A stretch of 61,438 bases of DNA from Spirochaetota bacterium (GTDB taxonomy: Bacteria; Spirochaetota; UBA4802; JAFGDQ01). Location: assembly GCA_016934735.1 (NCBI GenBank), contig JAFGSG010000022.1, positions 1 through 61,438 of the forward strand. Reading direction: 5' to 3'. How positions within the stretch are numbered: the stretch's first letter is position 1; each line of letters starts with the position of its first letter. Shown in pieces: positions 28,041 through 36,731 of this stretch. The notes beneath the pieces were generated by a model, which was not told where the DNA came from, searched no databases, and worked only from the letters and a program-made list of their open reading frames with translations. The position numbers and the translations under genes were made by a program.

Positions 28041-28808
28041 ATGATGAGAAAGATCTCATTAATAATATTTATATTCATATCTGGAATGCGAATAGCTGCT
28101 GCAGAAACTGTGTCTGTTTCAGGCGGGATTTACGGCAGTTTTATGCAGTCTATGGGAGGAAATTTACAATCATACAATCAGGAAAATTATTTTGGTTCAA
28201 GTTCCGGAATTGACGGCATTAACAGGTCTATGGACGGATACAGCACGAGCAATATTGAAAGGCTTACAGGCGTTTTTGCGGGTCTTGACGTTAAAGCGAT
28301 TTTTTTTGATTACTACATGCTGAGAGTCGGTGCAAATTACGGAATGAGCATGACAGGCGGCAAAGGCAAAACTGTTTATTATAATGGAGCATACTATAAT
28401 TTAAAATGCGAGTATTCTTTAAAACAATATGACTTTCCTGTTACTCTCGGTCTTTCAATTCCTTTCTGGAAGGACTCAAGGATATCAGTCAGCTGCGGCA
28501 CTGCGTTTGCAAGGGCAACTTATGAAAATAAATTTGAGTCCGATTCTACCTCGGCTCCGTTTTCACTAACGCAGAATACAATAAAAGGAAAATTTACCGG
28601 TTGGGCATTCCCACTTGTTGTTTTAATACAGGGCGATTTTTTTATAATGCCGGAAGTTTCGCTTATATCCACAATTTCGTATTACAGAGGCAGGACAAAA
28701 GTGATAAAAGACAGTTCGGATAAAGACGGAAATGTAGATTATGCGAGTATTGATTTTACAGGTTATAGATTCAGCCTTGGAGTTTCATATTTTTTTTATA
28801 ACATGTAA
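28041..28808 (+). CDS. Outer-membrane beta-barrel protein
   Basis: A 255-residue secreted protein starting with MMRKISLIIFIFISGMRIAAAE, a clear signal peptide. The mature part has repeated aromatic beta strands, a Gly/Ser-rich early loop and a C-terminal strand FSLGVSYFFYNM. It is a likely eight- to ten-stranded barrel, similar in style to its neighbours on both sides. An upstream GTG at 27942 would add an implausible extension. The next gene begins 5 bases after its stop. Confidence 0.65.
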   Translation: MMRKISLIIFIFISGMRIAAAETVSVSGGIYGSFMQSMGGNLQSYNQENYFGSSSGIDGINRSMDGYSTSNIERLTGVFAGLDVKAIFFDYYMLRVGANYGMSMTGGKGKTVYYNGAYYNLKCEYSLKQYDFPVTLGLSIPFWKDSRISVSCGTAFARATYENKFESDSTSAPFSLTQNTIKGKFTGWAFPLVVLIQGDFFIMPEVSLISTISYYRGRTKVIKDSSDKDGNVDYASIDFTGYRFSLGVSYFFYNM

Positions 28809-28813
28809 GTGAT

Positions 28814-29575
28814 ATGATGAGAACAGGAAAAATAATTATAATTATAGCGGCAGTCATGATTACCGTTCTGTTTTATGAGAAGAAAGGCCTGCATGCCATT
28901 GGTAATTTTTCATTGGGAGTAAATACCGGTGCGACTTATGATCCGAATAATCTTGAAAGAGATATAAACCGTTTTAACAGAGAAATTGAATATCAAAAGG
29001 AAACAGTTAGCGGGACAAAAGGAGAACAGATCGATGTCCCCTATGCATTTCTTTCCGGACTTAATTTTAAATATCAATTTAATTTTTTACTTTTCCGTTT
29101 AGGCGGGCACTTTAGTAAAACAGGAGCTGGAGTCAAAGGGAGTTTTACTCCTCCAGCCGGAGAAAAAAACGAAATAAAAATATCAACATATCAGGCTTCT
29201 TTTCCTTTGAGTATTGCGTTTATATTGCCGGTTAAAGAGCGAACGTATTTTTACATGGGCGGCGGAATGACGTATCACAATGTGTATGTGAAGATTACCC
29301 AGTCAAATCCTTCAGCAGGCCCATTCCCGGCCAGTGACAGAAGGGACAGATACTCCGGCAATTTTTCCGGATGGCATCTGCTTGTCGGGGCAGAGGTACC
29401 GCTATATAAAAATTATAGCCTGTCGGTTGAGTGGATACACCAGGAAGGACGGTCGTACTCCATGACAAATGACGGCATAGATAATGCCGGAGCTAAAACT
29501 TCATCTCCCAAAAGAGTAATAAATGCAAGAGGCGATTTTATTCTTTTCGGCATAAATTACTATATTTCCATATGA
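28814..29575 (+). CDS. Outer-membrane beta-barrel protein
   Basis: A 253-residue protein with N-terminal hydrophobic signal (KIIIIIAAVMITVLFY) and a beta-rich mature part; the last strand is FILFGINYYISI with the aromatic end typical of barrels. It is the third barrel in the row. Its stop overlaps the prepilin peptidase start (ATGA), so it is co-translated with it. Confidence 0.65.
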   Translation: MMRTGKIIIIIAAVMITVLFYEKKGLHAIGNFSLGVNTGATYDPNNLERDINRFNREIEYQKETVSGTKGEQIDVPYAFLSGLNFKYQFNFLLFRLGGHFSKTGAGVKGSFTPPAGEKNEIKISTYQASFPLSIAFILPVKERTYFYMGGGMTYHNVYVKITQSNPSAGPFPASDRRDRYSGNFSGWHLLVGAEVPLYKNYSLSVEWIHQEGRSYSMTNDGIDNAGAKTSSPKRVINARGDFILFGINYYISI

Positions 29576-30330
29576 ATCAACTACTCATCTTTTTTTTTGG
29601 CGCGGTTCTGGGAAGTTTTTTTTACACGCTTGCCGTTCGTTTTGTAAATGGCTCCTTTGCGGAAAATAAATATAAAGCTTTGTTCGGTTCATCTAAATGT
29701 CCAAAATGCGGCCACAGAATTAATCCTGTATTTTTAATCCCAATAGTAGGTTTAATAATTCTCAGGGGAAAGTGCAGAGAATGCGGGGGCAGTATATCGA
29801 AAATTTATCCATTAATGGAAATTCTTTTCGGAGTATTATCGTGCTTCATATATTATAAATTAAGTTTAAGCATTTATTCGATAATTATTTTTTTAATTAT
29901 CGGGGTTTCGATAGCTGTTTCTATTGTCGATATTAAAATACTTGCCATCCCCAATTCTCTGATAATCGTTTTTATATTATTATCCGTATATCCGGTTATA
30001 TTAAATGATTCTTTAAAGGATAATTTATATGGTTTTTTATTGATGGGTCTTTTTTTTGCTGCTGTGCTTCTTATATTTCCCGGAAGTTTCGGGGGCGGAG
30101 ACGTAAAGTTCGCAGCAGCGATCGGGATCCTGCTGGGCTTTGATTTATCAATAGTTGCACTTGAGACAGCTTTAATCGTCGGTTCATTAATAGGTGTTAT
30201 TTATGCAGTAAAATCCAGGAAAGGTTTTAGGATCAGGATGCCTTTTGCTCCATTTCTTTCGGCAGGGCTGTTCGTTTCGCTTTTGTACGGCAGGGATATT
30301 TTACTGGTTTATTACCGGATTTTTTATTGA
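29572..30330 (+). CDS. Type IV prepilin leader peptidase / methyltransferase (A24)
   Basis: An inner-membrane aspartic protease that cleaves prepilin-type leaders and often N-methylates the product. It has the cytoplasmic zinc pair CPKC (C43, C46) and CREC (C68, C71) of the methylating form, and the two catalytic aspartates: SIVDIK (D120) and GGGDVKF (D177). About seven transmembrane helices; 252 residues. It overlaps the preceding barrel gene by 4 bases. No pilin gene is in the window. The first aspartate context differs from the common ALIDLDH. Confidence 0.88.
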   Translation: MNQLLIFFFGAVLGSFFYTLAVRFVNGSFAENKYKALFGSSKCPKCGHRINPVFLIPIVGLIILRGKCRECGGSISKIYPLMEILFGVLSCFIYYKLSLSIYSIIIFLIIGVSIAVSIVDIKILAIPNSLIIVFILLSVYPVILNDSLKDNLYGFLLMGLFFAAVLLIFPGSFGGGDVKFAAAIGILLGFDLSIVALETALIVGSLIGVIYAVKSRKGFRIRMPFAPFLSAGLFVSLLYGRDILLVYYRIFY

Positions 30331-30404
30331 CGACAGGCATGGATGCCTTAGCACCGGGTAATCCAGAGGAGGCAGGCCTGTTTGCACCCGATAAACAGCT
30401 TATA

Positions 30405-31406
30405 TTACAACGTCTTTTCCTGATACGGCTCTGCAGAATCATTCGCAGACGCTTTAGATGATTCCTTTTTCTCTTTCCTCTCCTGCGTTTCCTGCGTCTC
30501 TTTCGCTCTGTATTTCCGGAGTCTTATGGTGTTGCCTTTTGCATTCCAGTCAACTTCATCCATTAATGTCCTGATGATGAGCAGCCCTCTGCCGCTATTT
30601 TTAAAGAAATTTTCAGGATCGCGCGGATCAGGAAGCAGATCGTAGTCGAAACCCCGGCCGTCATCTTCTATTATATATTCTACATAATCGTGCACAAGTT
30701 CATAATATACCGTGACTTTTTTTCCGGAATATTTCTTTAAAGTTTTTCTTTTATTGACTTCGTCATAAAATTCTTTGATGCCCTGATTCTCAATTATCTC
30801 GGAGGAAATTTCAAGATTTCCATGTATTATGGCATTATCTATAGCTTCTTTAAGCGCAAGGGAAATGTTTCCCATGGCTGTCCTGCCGCAAAATCCTGCG
30901 GCTGTAAGATCTTTTGTGAGTATATATGTTATAACATTACAGGCAGTGGAATCCGAAGGTATTTCAAAAAGCCGTTTCTCATATAGAATATACTGGCCGA
31001 GGTTGTCGGTCAATTTTTCTTCACGCTTGCCTCGTAAAATCCGGTTAACCGATGAAGCGAGTTCATTAAGATCAAAAGGCTTTCTTATGAAATCGTAAGC
31101 GCCGTATCTTAAAGCCTGGATGGCATGCTCAATGCTGCCATGCCCGGTTATAAGCAGAACCGGCATCGGGTTTTGGAGCTTATCCAGATGACGAAGTAAT
31201 TCAATTCCGTCTATTCCGGGAAGTTTTATGTCCGAAATTACAAGATCTATTGATCTTTCATCCTTGTTTATGATATTAAGAAGTTCTTCAGCTTCCCCGA
31301 ACGTTGTTACATTCAGTCCCAATTTTGAAAGCTTTTTCTCTAGGACGCTTCTGATTTCTTCCTCATCATCAACAACCGCTACATTATAGGTGTTTAAAAT
31401 ATCCAT
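30405..31406 (-). CDS. Response regulator receiver fused to RsbW-like ATPase
   Basis: A 333-residue cytoplasmic protein. Residues 6-125 are a receiver domain with D59 in DLVISDIKLPG and acidic pocket VVDDEEE. Residues about 160-310 are a GHKL ATPase of the serine-kinase/anti-sigma type: N-box ALKEAIDNAIIHGN, G1 DDGRGFD, G2 GRGLLIIRTLMDEV. The tail is charged. It has no DNA-binding or output domain of the usual kind, so phosphorylation would control an anti-sigma-like kinase, as in partner-switching systems. No anti-sigma antagonist is adjacent. It ends 16 bases before ribBA starts its downstream side: ribBA is upstream on the same strand. Confidence 0.85.
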   Translation of the reverse strand: MDILNTYNVAVVDDEEEIRSVLEKKLSKLGLNVTTFGEAEELLNIINKDERSIDLVISDIKLPGIDGIELLRHLDKLQNPMPVLLITGHGSIEHAIQALRYGAYDFIRKPFDLNELASSVNRILRGKREEKLTDNLGQYILYEKRLFEIPSDSTACNVITYILTKDLTAAGFCGRTAMGNISLALKEAIDNAIIHGNLEISSEIIENQGIKEFYDEVNKRKTLKKYSGKKVTVYYELVHDYVEYIIEDDGRGFDYDLLPDPRDPENFFKNSGRGLLIIRTLMDEVDWNAKGNTIRLRKYRAKETQETQERKEKKESSKASANDSAEPYQEKTL

Positions 31407-31421
31407 TTAAATATTATCCCC

Positions 31422-32630
31422 TCAGCCGTTATTATTCAGAATAAGGTGTCCCATTTTTTCTTTTTTTGTTTTAAGATATTTGATGTTATCTTTTACCGGC
31501 TCTACTTCGATGGGAATTCTCTCTGTAATCTCAAGCCCGTAGCCTTCCAGGCCGATAATTTTTTTTGGGTTATTCGTCATAAGCCTTATTTTGTGGAGTC
31601 CCAGATCAACAAGGATCTGCGCTCCTATGCCGTAGTCTCTGAGGTCTGGTGGAAAACCAAGTTTGATATTTGCTTCAACTGTATCCATGCCGTTATCCTG
31701 AAGATGATATGCTTTAAGTTTGTTTCCCAGGCCGATGCCTCTGCCTTCCTGCCTCATGTAAAGCACTACACCCATTCCTTCTTTCTCTATCATCTCCATT
31801 GCTCTGTGAAGCTGAGCGCCGCAATCGCATCTTAAAGAGCCAAGCATGTCACCGGTAAGGCATTCGGAATGGACGCGGACGAGGACATTTTCTCTTCCTT
31901 CTATGTCACCCTTTATAATAGCAAGGTGAAGGGAGTTATCAATAGCGGTTTCATACGCGATTATTTCAAAGTCGCCGTAAATAGTGGGAAGATGCGCCTT
32001 TGATACCCTGCTGATAAGCCTTTCTTTATGCTGTCTGTATTTAATAAGGTCGGATATTGTTGCAATTTTTAAATTATGTTTTTCCGCAAAAGAATCAAGA
32101 TCCGGTCTTCTGGCCATGGTGCCGTCTTCTTTCATTATTTCGCAGATAACGGCAGCAGGCTTAAGTCCTGCGAATTTTGCAAGGTCGACCGAGCCTTCAG
32201 TCTGGCCTGCCCGGACAAGCACGCCGCCCTTCTTTGCCGCAAGCGGGAACAGATGCCCGGGCCTGTTAAGATCATCAGGAATGCTCTTTTCATCAACCAG
32301 TACCCTTACTGTACGCGCGCGGTCTGCAGCTGAAATGCCGGTTGTTGTGCCTTCTTTAGCATCCACCGATATGGTAAAGGCAGTGCAGAATTTTTCCGAA
32401 TTCTCCGGAACCATCAGTTTCAGCCCGAGTTTCTCAAGCCTTTCCGGGGTCATTGCCACGCATATCAGGCCGCGCCCGTGCGAGGCCATAAAATTTATCG
32501 CTGAAGGCGTGCAGAATTCCGCTGCAACGACAAGATCGCCTTCGTTTTCCCTGTCTTCGTTATCAACAAGGATTATCATCCTTCCGTTTCTGATTTCTTC
32601 GATTGCTTCTGGTATTGTGCAAGTTTTCAT
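31422..32630 (-). CDS. ribBA: Bifunctional riboflavin enzyme RibBA
   Basis: A fusion of 3,4-dihydroxy-2-butanone-4-phosphate synthase (residues about 1-200, with [12 protein letters not shown]) and GTP cyclohydrolase II (about 205-400, with the zinc cysteines in [19 protein letters not shown], the active-site RQEGRGIGL and MTNNPKKI). The two products feed the two branches of riboflavin synthesis. At 402 residues it is normal. It is co-directional with the response regulator 15 bases downstream. I looked for an FMN riboswitch in the 238 bases upstream and saw none. No other rib genes are in the window. Confidence 0.96.
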   Translation of the reverse strand: MKTCTIPEAIEEIRNGRMIILVDNEDRENEGDLVVAAEFCTPSAINFMASHGRGLICVAMTPERLEKLGLKLMVPENSEKFCTAFTISVDAKEGTTTGISAADRARTVRVLVDEKSIPDDLNRPGHLFPLAAKKGGVLVRAGQTEGSVDLAKFAGLKPAAVICEIMKEDGTMARRPDLDSFAEKHNLKIATISDLIKYRQHKERLISRVSKAHLPTIYGDFEIIAYETAIDNSLHLAIIKGDIEGRENVLVRVHSECLTGDMLGSLRCDCGAQLHRAMEMIEKEGMGVVLYMRQEGRGIGLGNKLKAYHLQDNGMDTVEANIKLGFPPDLRDYGIGAQILVDLGLHKIRLMTNNPKKIIGLEGYGLEITERIPIEVEPVKDNIKYLKTKKEKMGHLILNNNG

Positions 32631-32868
32631 TGATATTTCTAATCTCTAATCTGATTTATTTATAGAAAATTATCTTTAAAATGAATTTAATTGATAAAAT
32701 AAAAACAATTTTAAGACACTTTCCGCCGGTTTTATGTAAGTTTACTCCTACAGCCCATCCCTAACGGGTTATGGGTATAATGTCTGTAATCGGCAACAAA
32801 TTATGGTAGGTATTGTACCCATGAAAAATATAGCAAATATAATAGTCAAGGCCTTTTTGACTTATTTT

Positions 32869-33555
32869 TTATAAGTTTGATTTTTCTGCTCTATGTTCAA
32901 CAATATAGCAAATAATACATCCTGTCAGCGCAGTAATATATATGCCGAACAATATATCCGTAAAGTAATGATATGCCAGAATTACCCTTGTAAACGCAGC
33001 AAAAAATCCGTAAAGTAATAAAATAATAAATATATAATATTTTCTGATGAAATAAATGAAAGGGATAATATATGAAAATGTTTCGGTTGTATGGCCGGAA
33101 GGGAATGAGTAATATTTTTGCGATAAACTGAATGCAGAATAGTCGTCGATATCCGTGTAAGGCCTTGGTTTCCCTACAATAATTTTTAAAATCCATGTAA
33201 TCATTCCTGATGCAATTACAAGAAGTATGAGAACGGAGATTGTTATATTCCTATATAGGTTGAACAGGCCTTCGTTTTTATCTTTGTAATAAAGAGCTAA
33301 AACAGATGTTGCGATGACGCCGGCTCTTAATAACCAGAAGTGATGGTCGGAAATGATTTTAAAAACAGGCGTTAAGTCGGATTTCCCGGGAATTCCGGAA
33401 TTAATAAGCTCTGTTATATTTTTATGCTCAAGCCAGAAAAATCTTGAGATATTTTTATCATTAATAAAAAACAGCAAAGACTGCAAGAGCACATAGACAA
33501 ATGTAATAATAAGCAGTATCTTAATTAGTTCTTTTCTGGATAATATAGCTTTCAT
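32869..33555 (-). CDS. PAP2-family membrane phosphatase
   Basis: A 228-residue membrane protein with about six helices and the three PAP2 signatures: KIIVGKPRP, SFPSGHT and TRVILAYHYFTD. It probably dephosphorylates a lipid phosphate such as undecaprenyl pyrophosphate or phosphatidic acid at the periplasmic side. All catalytic residues are present. No functional partner is adjacent; it is divergent from a lipoprotein gene. Substrate unknown. Confidence 0.85.
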   Translation of the reverse strand: MKAILSRKELIKILLIITFVYVLLQSLLFFINDKNISRFFWLEHKNITELINSGIPGKSDLTPVFKIISDHHFWLLRAGVIATSVLALYYKDKNEGLFNLYRNITISVLILLVIASGMITWILKIIVGKPRPYTDIDDYSAFSLSQKYYSFPSGHTTETFSYIIPFIYFIRKYYIFIILLLYGFFAAFTRVILAYHYFTDILFGIYITALTGCIICYIVEHRAEKSNL

Positions 33556-33637
33556 TTTTTTCTAATTAAACTTGACCTTTGACCACGATAACTTCATGTA
33601 TATAAAATCTCAATAATAAATTTATAGGTAGAGAATT

Positions 33638-34483
33638 ATGCGCATATTATCTTTTAAATTGTTTTTTTATTTTAAGCTGATATTATATCTATGCGTTTTA
33701 TGTGTCTTCTTTTCCTGTTCCACGACTGTTAAACAAGAGAACGAAAATATACGTTTAGCATTAATAAACAACACGCGGGGAGAATCCCCATACAGCGGAT
33801 TGGGACCTAAAGTAAGACCTGTTATTAAAAAAATTAACGATGATAATCCGGTTTTTTTAGCGCATCTTGGAGGAATGGTTTGCGGCGGCAGTGAATGGCT
33901 TGGTATCACAAAGATTGACATTGAAAGACAATATAAAGAAATTTATTCCCATTTATCCGCCCTTTTACCTATTTTTTATACAGTATTAGGCACCTCGGAT
34001 CTTTTTAATAATTCTTCGGATTATTATATGAAATATTCCGGGAAAAAAGAATATTATTCCTTCAATTATGGGGACCTGCACTTTATCGCGATTGATTCAA
34101 CAGGACAGCAGTCAATGTCCGGGAAACAAATGGAGTGGATTAAAAAAGACCTGAAAGAATCGAGGAATTCCCAGGCTGTTTTTGTATTCATTCACAACCC
34201 GTTGTTTATCCCTGTAAAATTTAAATCATCCGGAATAGAAGTATGCAAAGATTTTAATTTGCTGCACAAATATTTTTCTCAATATCATGTTAAGGCCGTC
34301 TTTTCTGGAAGCACTTCAATATATTTTAAAATGGAAGTAGATGGAATATTATATATAAATGCCGGATGCGGCGGATATAGCGTAAATGATTTTAACAAAG
34401 GATATTATCAGTATTATATTATTGATTATAAGAATGACGAGCTGACTGTATTGCCGAGGTATGTGGGCATTAGAGAAAAATAA
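33638..34483 (+). CDS. Lipoprotein with metallophosphatase fold lacking its metal ligands
   Basis: A 281-residue exported lipoprotein (lipid cysteine C27 in VFFSCST). The remainder follows the calcineurin-like phosphoesterase pattern: a first strand (IRLALINN), the domain helix, then YYSFNYGDLHFIAIDS, MEWIKKDL, FIHNPLF, VFSGSTS and a final GCGGY. But the metal-binding residues are gone: the first D is N (44), GD is GG (78-79), GNHD is GTSD (118-121), and GHxH is GSTS (224-227); only H186 of the HxP motif remains. It is therefore probably a non-catalytic binding protein, or it uses a different mechanism. It stands divergent from the PAP2 gene. Confidence 0.65.
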   Translation: MRILSFKLFFYFKLILYLCVLCVFFSCSTTVKQENENIRLALINNTRGESPYSGLGPKVRPVIKKINDDNPVFLAHLGGMVCGGSEWLGITKIDIERQYKEIYSHLSALLPIFYTVLGTSDLFNNSSDYYMKYSGKKEYYSFNYGDLHFIAIDSTGQQSMSGKQMEWIKKDLKESRNSQAVFVFIHNPLFIPVKFKSSGIEVCKDFNLLHKYFSQYHVKAVFSGSTSIYFKMEVDGILYINAGCGGYSVNDFNKGYYQYYIIDYKNDELTVLPRYVGIREK

Positions 34484-34712
34484 TTTTCCTCAGCTTATAT
34501 TAAGCTCTGACATGTAATGATCCACTTGCTGCCGGATTTTCGGAAAATTACATCATAGTAATATACTGCTTTGCCCGCCTCCGGCGGGGGAAATGCTCTC
34601 ATATTCCAGCTAATTATTCACCAGGAACTAATGAAAAACAGTCTTGAATTAAAAGAGCGTTTATTATAAACTTGACTGACAGTGCCGGCACAAGAATTTT
34701 AAGGGAAATTTC

Positions 34713-35960
34713 ATGATAAAGCTATCTAAGATATTTTGTGTTTTGTTTTTTATTCTGCTTGTTTCATGCGTAGGAACGCACGCGCAGATATCCGGTGATC
34801 CCGATAATAAGGATGCGGCTATACCCGTAAGCGAAACCGACGGAGATTCAGGCAACGAGTCGTGTTCATTGGATGATCCTTCCGAAGACGGGGATGAACA
34901 AGGTGAGAGTACCGATATGGATTCGCAGGGCATAACTGAAGAGCCTTCGGGAATTCCGTCAGATGAATATTTTTATTCTCTTCCTTCCCTTGAGAACAAA
35001 GAACTGTTCCAGTCAATCAGTGACCTGTCCATATGTAATCTTGAAGATGTGCGTAATTATATATCGCAATATCTTAACAGAGCCAGGCCGTTCACTATCA
35101 ATGCTTTTAAAAGATGCGGCGGATATTATGCCATCGTTCTTGAAATATTCAATGAGCATAAAATTCCGCTTGAGCTGTCGTTTCTTCCTCTTCTTGAAAG
35201 CGGTTTTAATCCCTATGCGGTATCACGTTCAAAAGCGACAGGCATGTGGCAGTTTATGAGATCCACGGCCAGGGAACTGGGTTTAAAGTCAAACGAGTGG
35301 GTGGAAGAGAGAAGGGATATCGAGAAATCCACACTCGCAGCGATAATGCATCTGAAAAATCTCTACTGCATATTCGGTTCATGGGAGCTTGCCCTTGCTT
35401 CGTACAACGGAGGTGCCGGATATATAAAAAAAGCAATGAAAAAGACAGGCACGTCTTCCTTCGAGGAACTTCTTAAAAGCGGATATCTGAAAATGGAAAC
35501 ATGCCAGTTCGTTCACAGGTACGCAGCCCTGACAGTAATCTACTTAAATCAGGAGAGATTCGGTATTAAAAAAGACATACCGGAAAGCCTGGAAATACGC
35601 ACAGTAAATATCATCCTTAAGTCATCCGTAAACCTGAAGGAAACATCAAGGCTGCTGGGTGCAGACATGGAAACATTGCGCATGTATAACCCTGAATTAA
35701 AGAGAAACATCACTCCTCCTTATGAAAGGAATTATACGCTTAGAATACCGGAATCATCTCTTGCGGCATTTGGGAAACATGAATCAAAATTATACGCAAA
35801 TAAATATAAACACGTAAAACGTCATATCGTGCAAAAAGGGGAAAATCTCAGCAGGATCGCAGACATGTATAATATCAAAACAAGGACTCTTATTGAGTTC
35901 AATGATATTAAAAATCCGTCGTTGATCCAGCCCGGGCAGAGTATTTATATCCCAATATAG
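34713..35960 (+). CDS. mltD: MltD-like membrane-bound lytic transglycosylase
   Basis: A 415-residue lipoprotein (LLVSC, C19) with an acidic linker (30-85). The SLT domain (about 145-250) has the catalytic glutamate E162 in FLPLLESGFNP, then SKATGMWQFM and ALASYNGGAGYI. A degenerate LysM (about 290-350) and a clear C-terminal LysM (HIVQKGENLSRIADMYNI to SIYIPI) bind glycan. It cuts the glycan strands of peptidoglycan at the envelope. The assignment to MltD rests on architecture. Confidence 0.88.
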   Translation: MIKLSKIFCVLFFILLVSCVGTHAQISGDPDNKDAAIPVSETDGDSGNESCSLDDPSEDGDEQGESTDMDSQGITEEPSGIPSDEYFYSLPSLENKELFQSISDLSICNLEDVRNYISQYLNRARPFTINAFKRCGGYYAIVLEIFNEHKIPLELSFLPLLESGFNPYAVSRSKATGMWQFMRSTARELGLKSNEWVEERRDIEKSTLAAIMHLKNLYCIFGSWELALASYNGGAGYIKKAMKKTGTSSFEELLKSGYLKMETCQFVHRYAALTVIYLNQERFGIKKDIPESLEIRTVNIILKSSVNLKETSRLLGADMETLRMYNPELKRNITPPYERNYTLRIPESSLAAFGKHESKLYANKYKHVKRHIVQKGENLSRIADMYNIKTRTLIEFNDIKNPSLIQPGQSIYIPI

Positions 35961-36152
35961 ACGCGCATTTACCTAAATGTTGCCGGTATGCCGGTAAACA
36001 ACGACTGCTGAAAAGCGTTAAAAGCTGCATTAGTTGAGTATTGAAACTGTGATGGGGCAGAGGGTATTATTATCTGCGACTATCAAAAGAAAATTTCAGT
36101 CCCGGTTACCCAAAAAAGATAATTGAACCATTAAGACAGCCGTGCCATAATA

Positions 36153-36181
36153 AAAAACCCCGAAAAATTTCCGGGGTTTTT
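36153..36181. terminator. Bidirectional intrinsic terminator
   Basis: AAAAACCCCG and CGGGGTTTTT flank a short loop, giving a GC stem with a T-run on both strands. On the minus strand it closes the 36206 gene; on the plus strand it could stop read-through from the mltD side. Confidence 0.8.
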
Positions 36182-36205
36182 GCTTTAATTACCTCTATAA
36201 AATTT

Positions 36206-36415
36206 TTATGATTGATAAGCCATATTTATTTTATATGTTTTTTTAATTGCACCGAGTATTGCAGGAACTGTTGCAGGATTTTTGCCCTTTAAGTCATTAA
36301 GAATATTCAAAACTTCTGTTCTGGTTAACGCCACATCATAATGATCGCAAGCACTCCTTTGCTTCGCTCCGCAAATCTCTTTATTCATGCAATCGCTGCA
36401 CATTGAAGTATTCAT
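36206..36415 (-). CDS. Small four-cysteine protein of unknown function
   Basis: A 69-residue protein with an N-terminal cysteine cluster C-x2-C-x5-C-x6-C (CSDCMNKEICGAKQRSAC) followed by HYD, likely binding zinc or iron. The rest is a helix-rich segment (RTEVLNILNDLKG; AILGAIKKTYKI). AGGAG six bases before the ATG at 36415 picks this start over a longer frame. It is terminated by the 36153-36181 hairpin. No family is recognised. Confidence 0.65.
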   Translation of the reverse strand: MNTSMCSDCMNKEICGAKQRSACDHYDVALTRTEVLNILNDLKGKNPATVPAILGAIKKTYKINMAYQS

Positions 36416-36731
36416 TTTTTTCTCCTGTTCCACGATTAAATCTTAATACGACAATATATTAAGCAAGTAACGTGCCAAAATAACAGATTGATTTATAAAT
36501 ATTAAAAATTTTTATAATTTTTAAGAAAAAAACATAAAAAACCGTAAAAATTTTCAGTTTAATAATTGTCTGGTGCAATTTATAATAGTGTTCCAGAACA
36601 GATTAGATTAAATTAAAATAAATTAGTACACATAAAAATATTTTTGTTTAAATATTATCAAATGGGATGTTGTATTTTAACAGCACTGTATCATTTTTAC
36701 AACATTTTAACAGCAGGATGGTTCCAGCCTT

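Noticed and set aside
30331..30404. AGGCATGGATGCCT palindrome between convergent genes
   Set aside because: It lacks a T-run and is too short to name; it could be a terminator relic or an extragenic repeat.
32631..32868. FMN riboswitch upstream of ribBA
   Set aside because: None of the conserved RFN segments is visible; only a weak palindrome (about 32752-32776) is present.
34574..34588. CCCGCC-TCC-GGCGGG hairpin as terminator of the pseudo-phosphatase gene
   Set aside because: No T-run follows on either strand and it lies about 90 bases past the stop.
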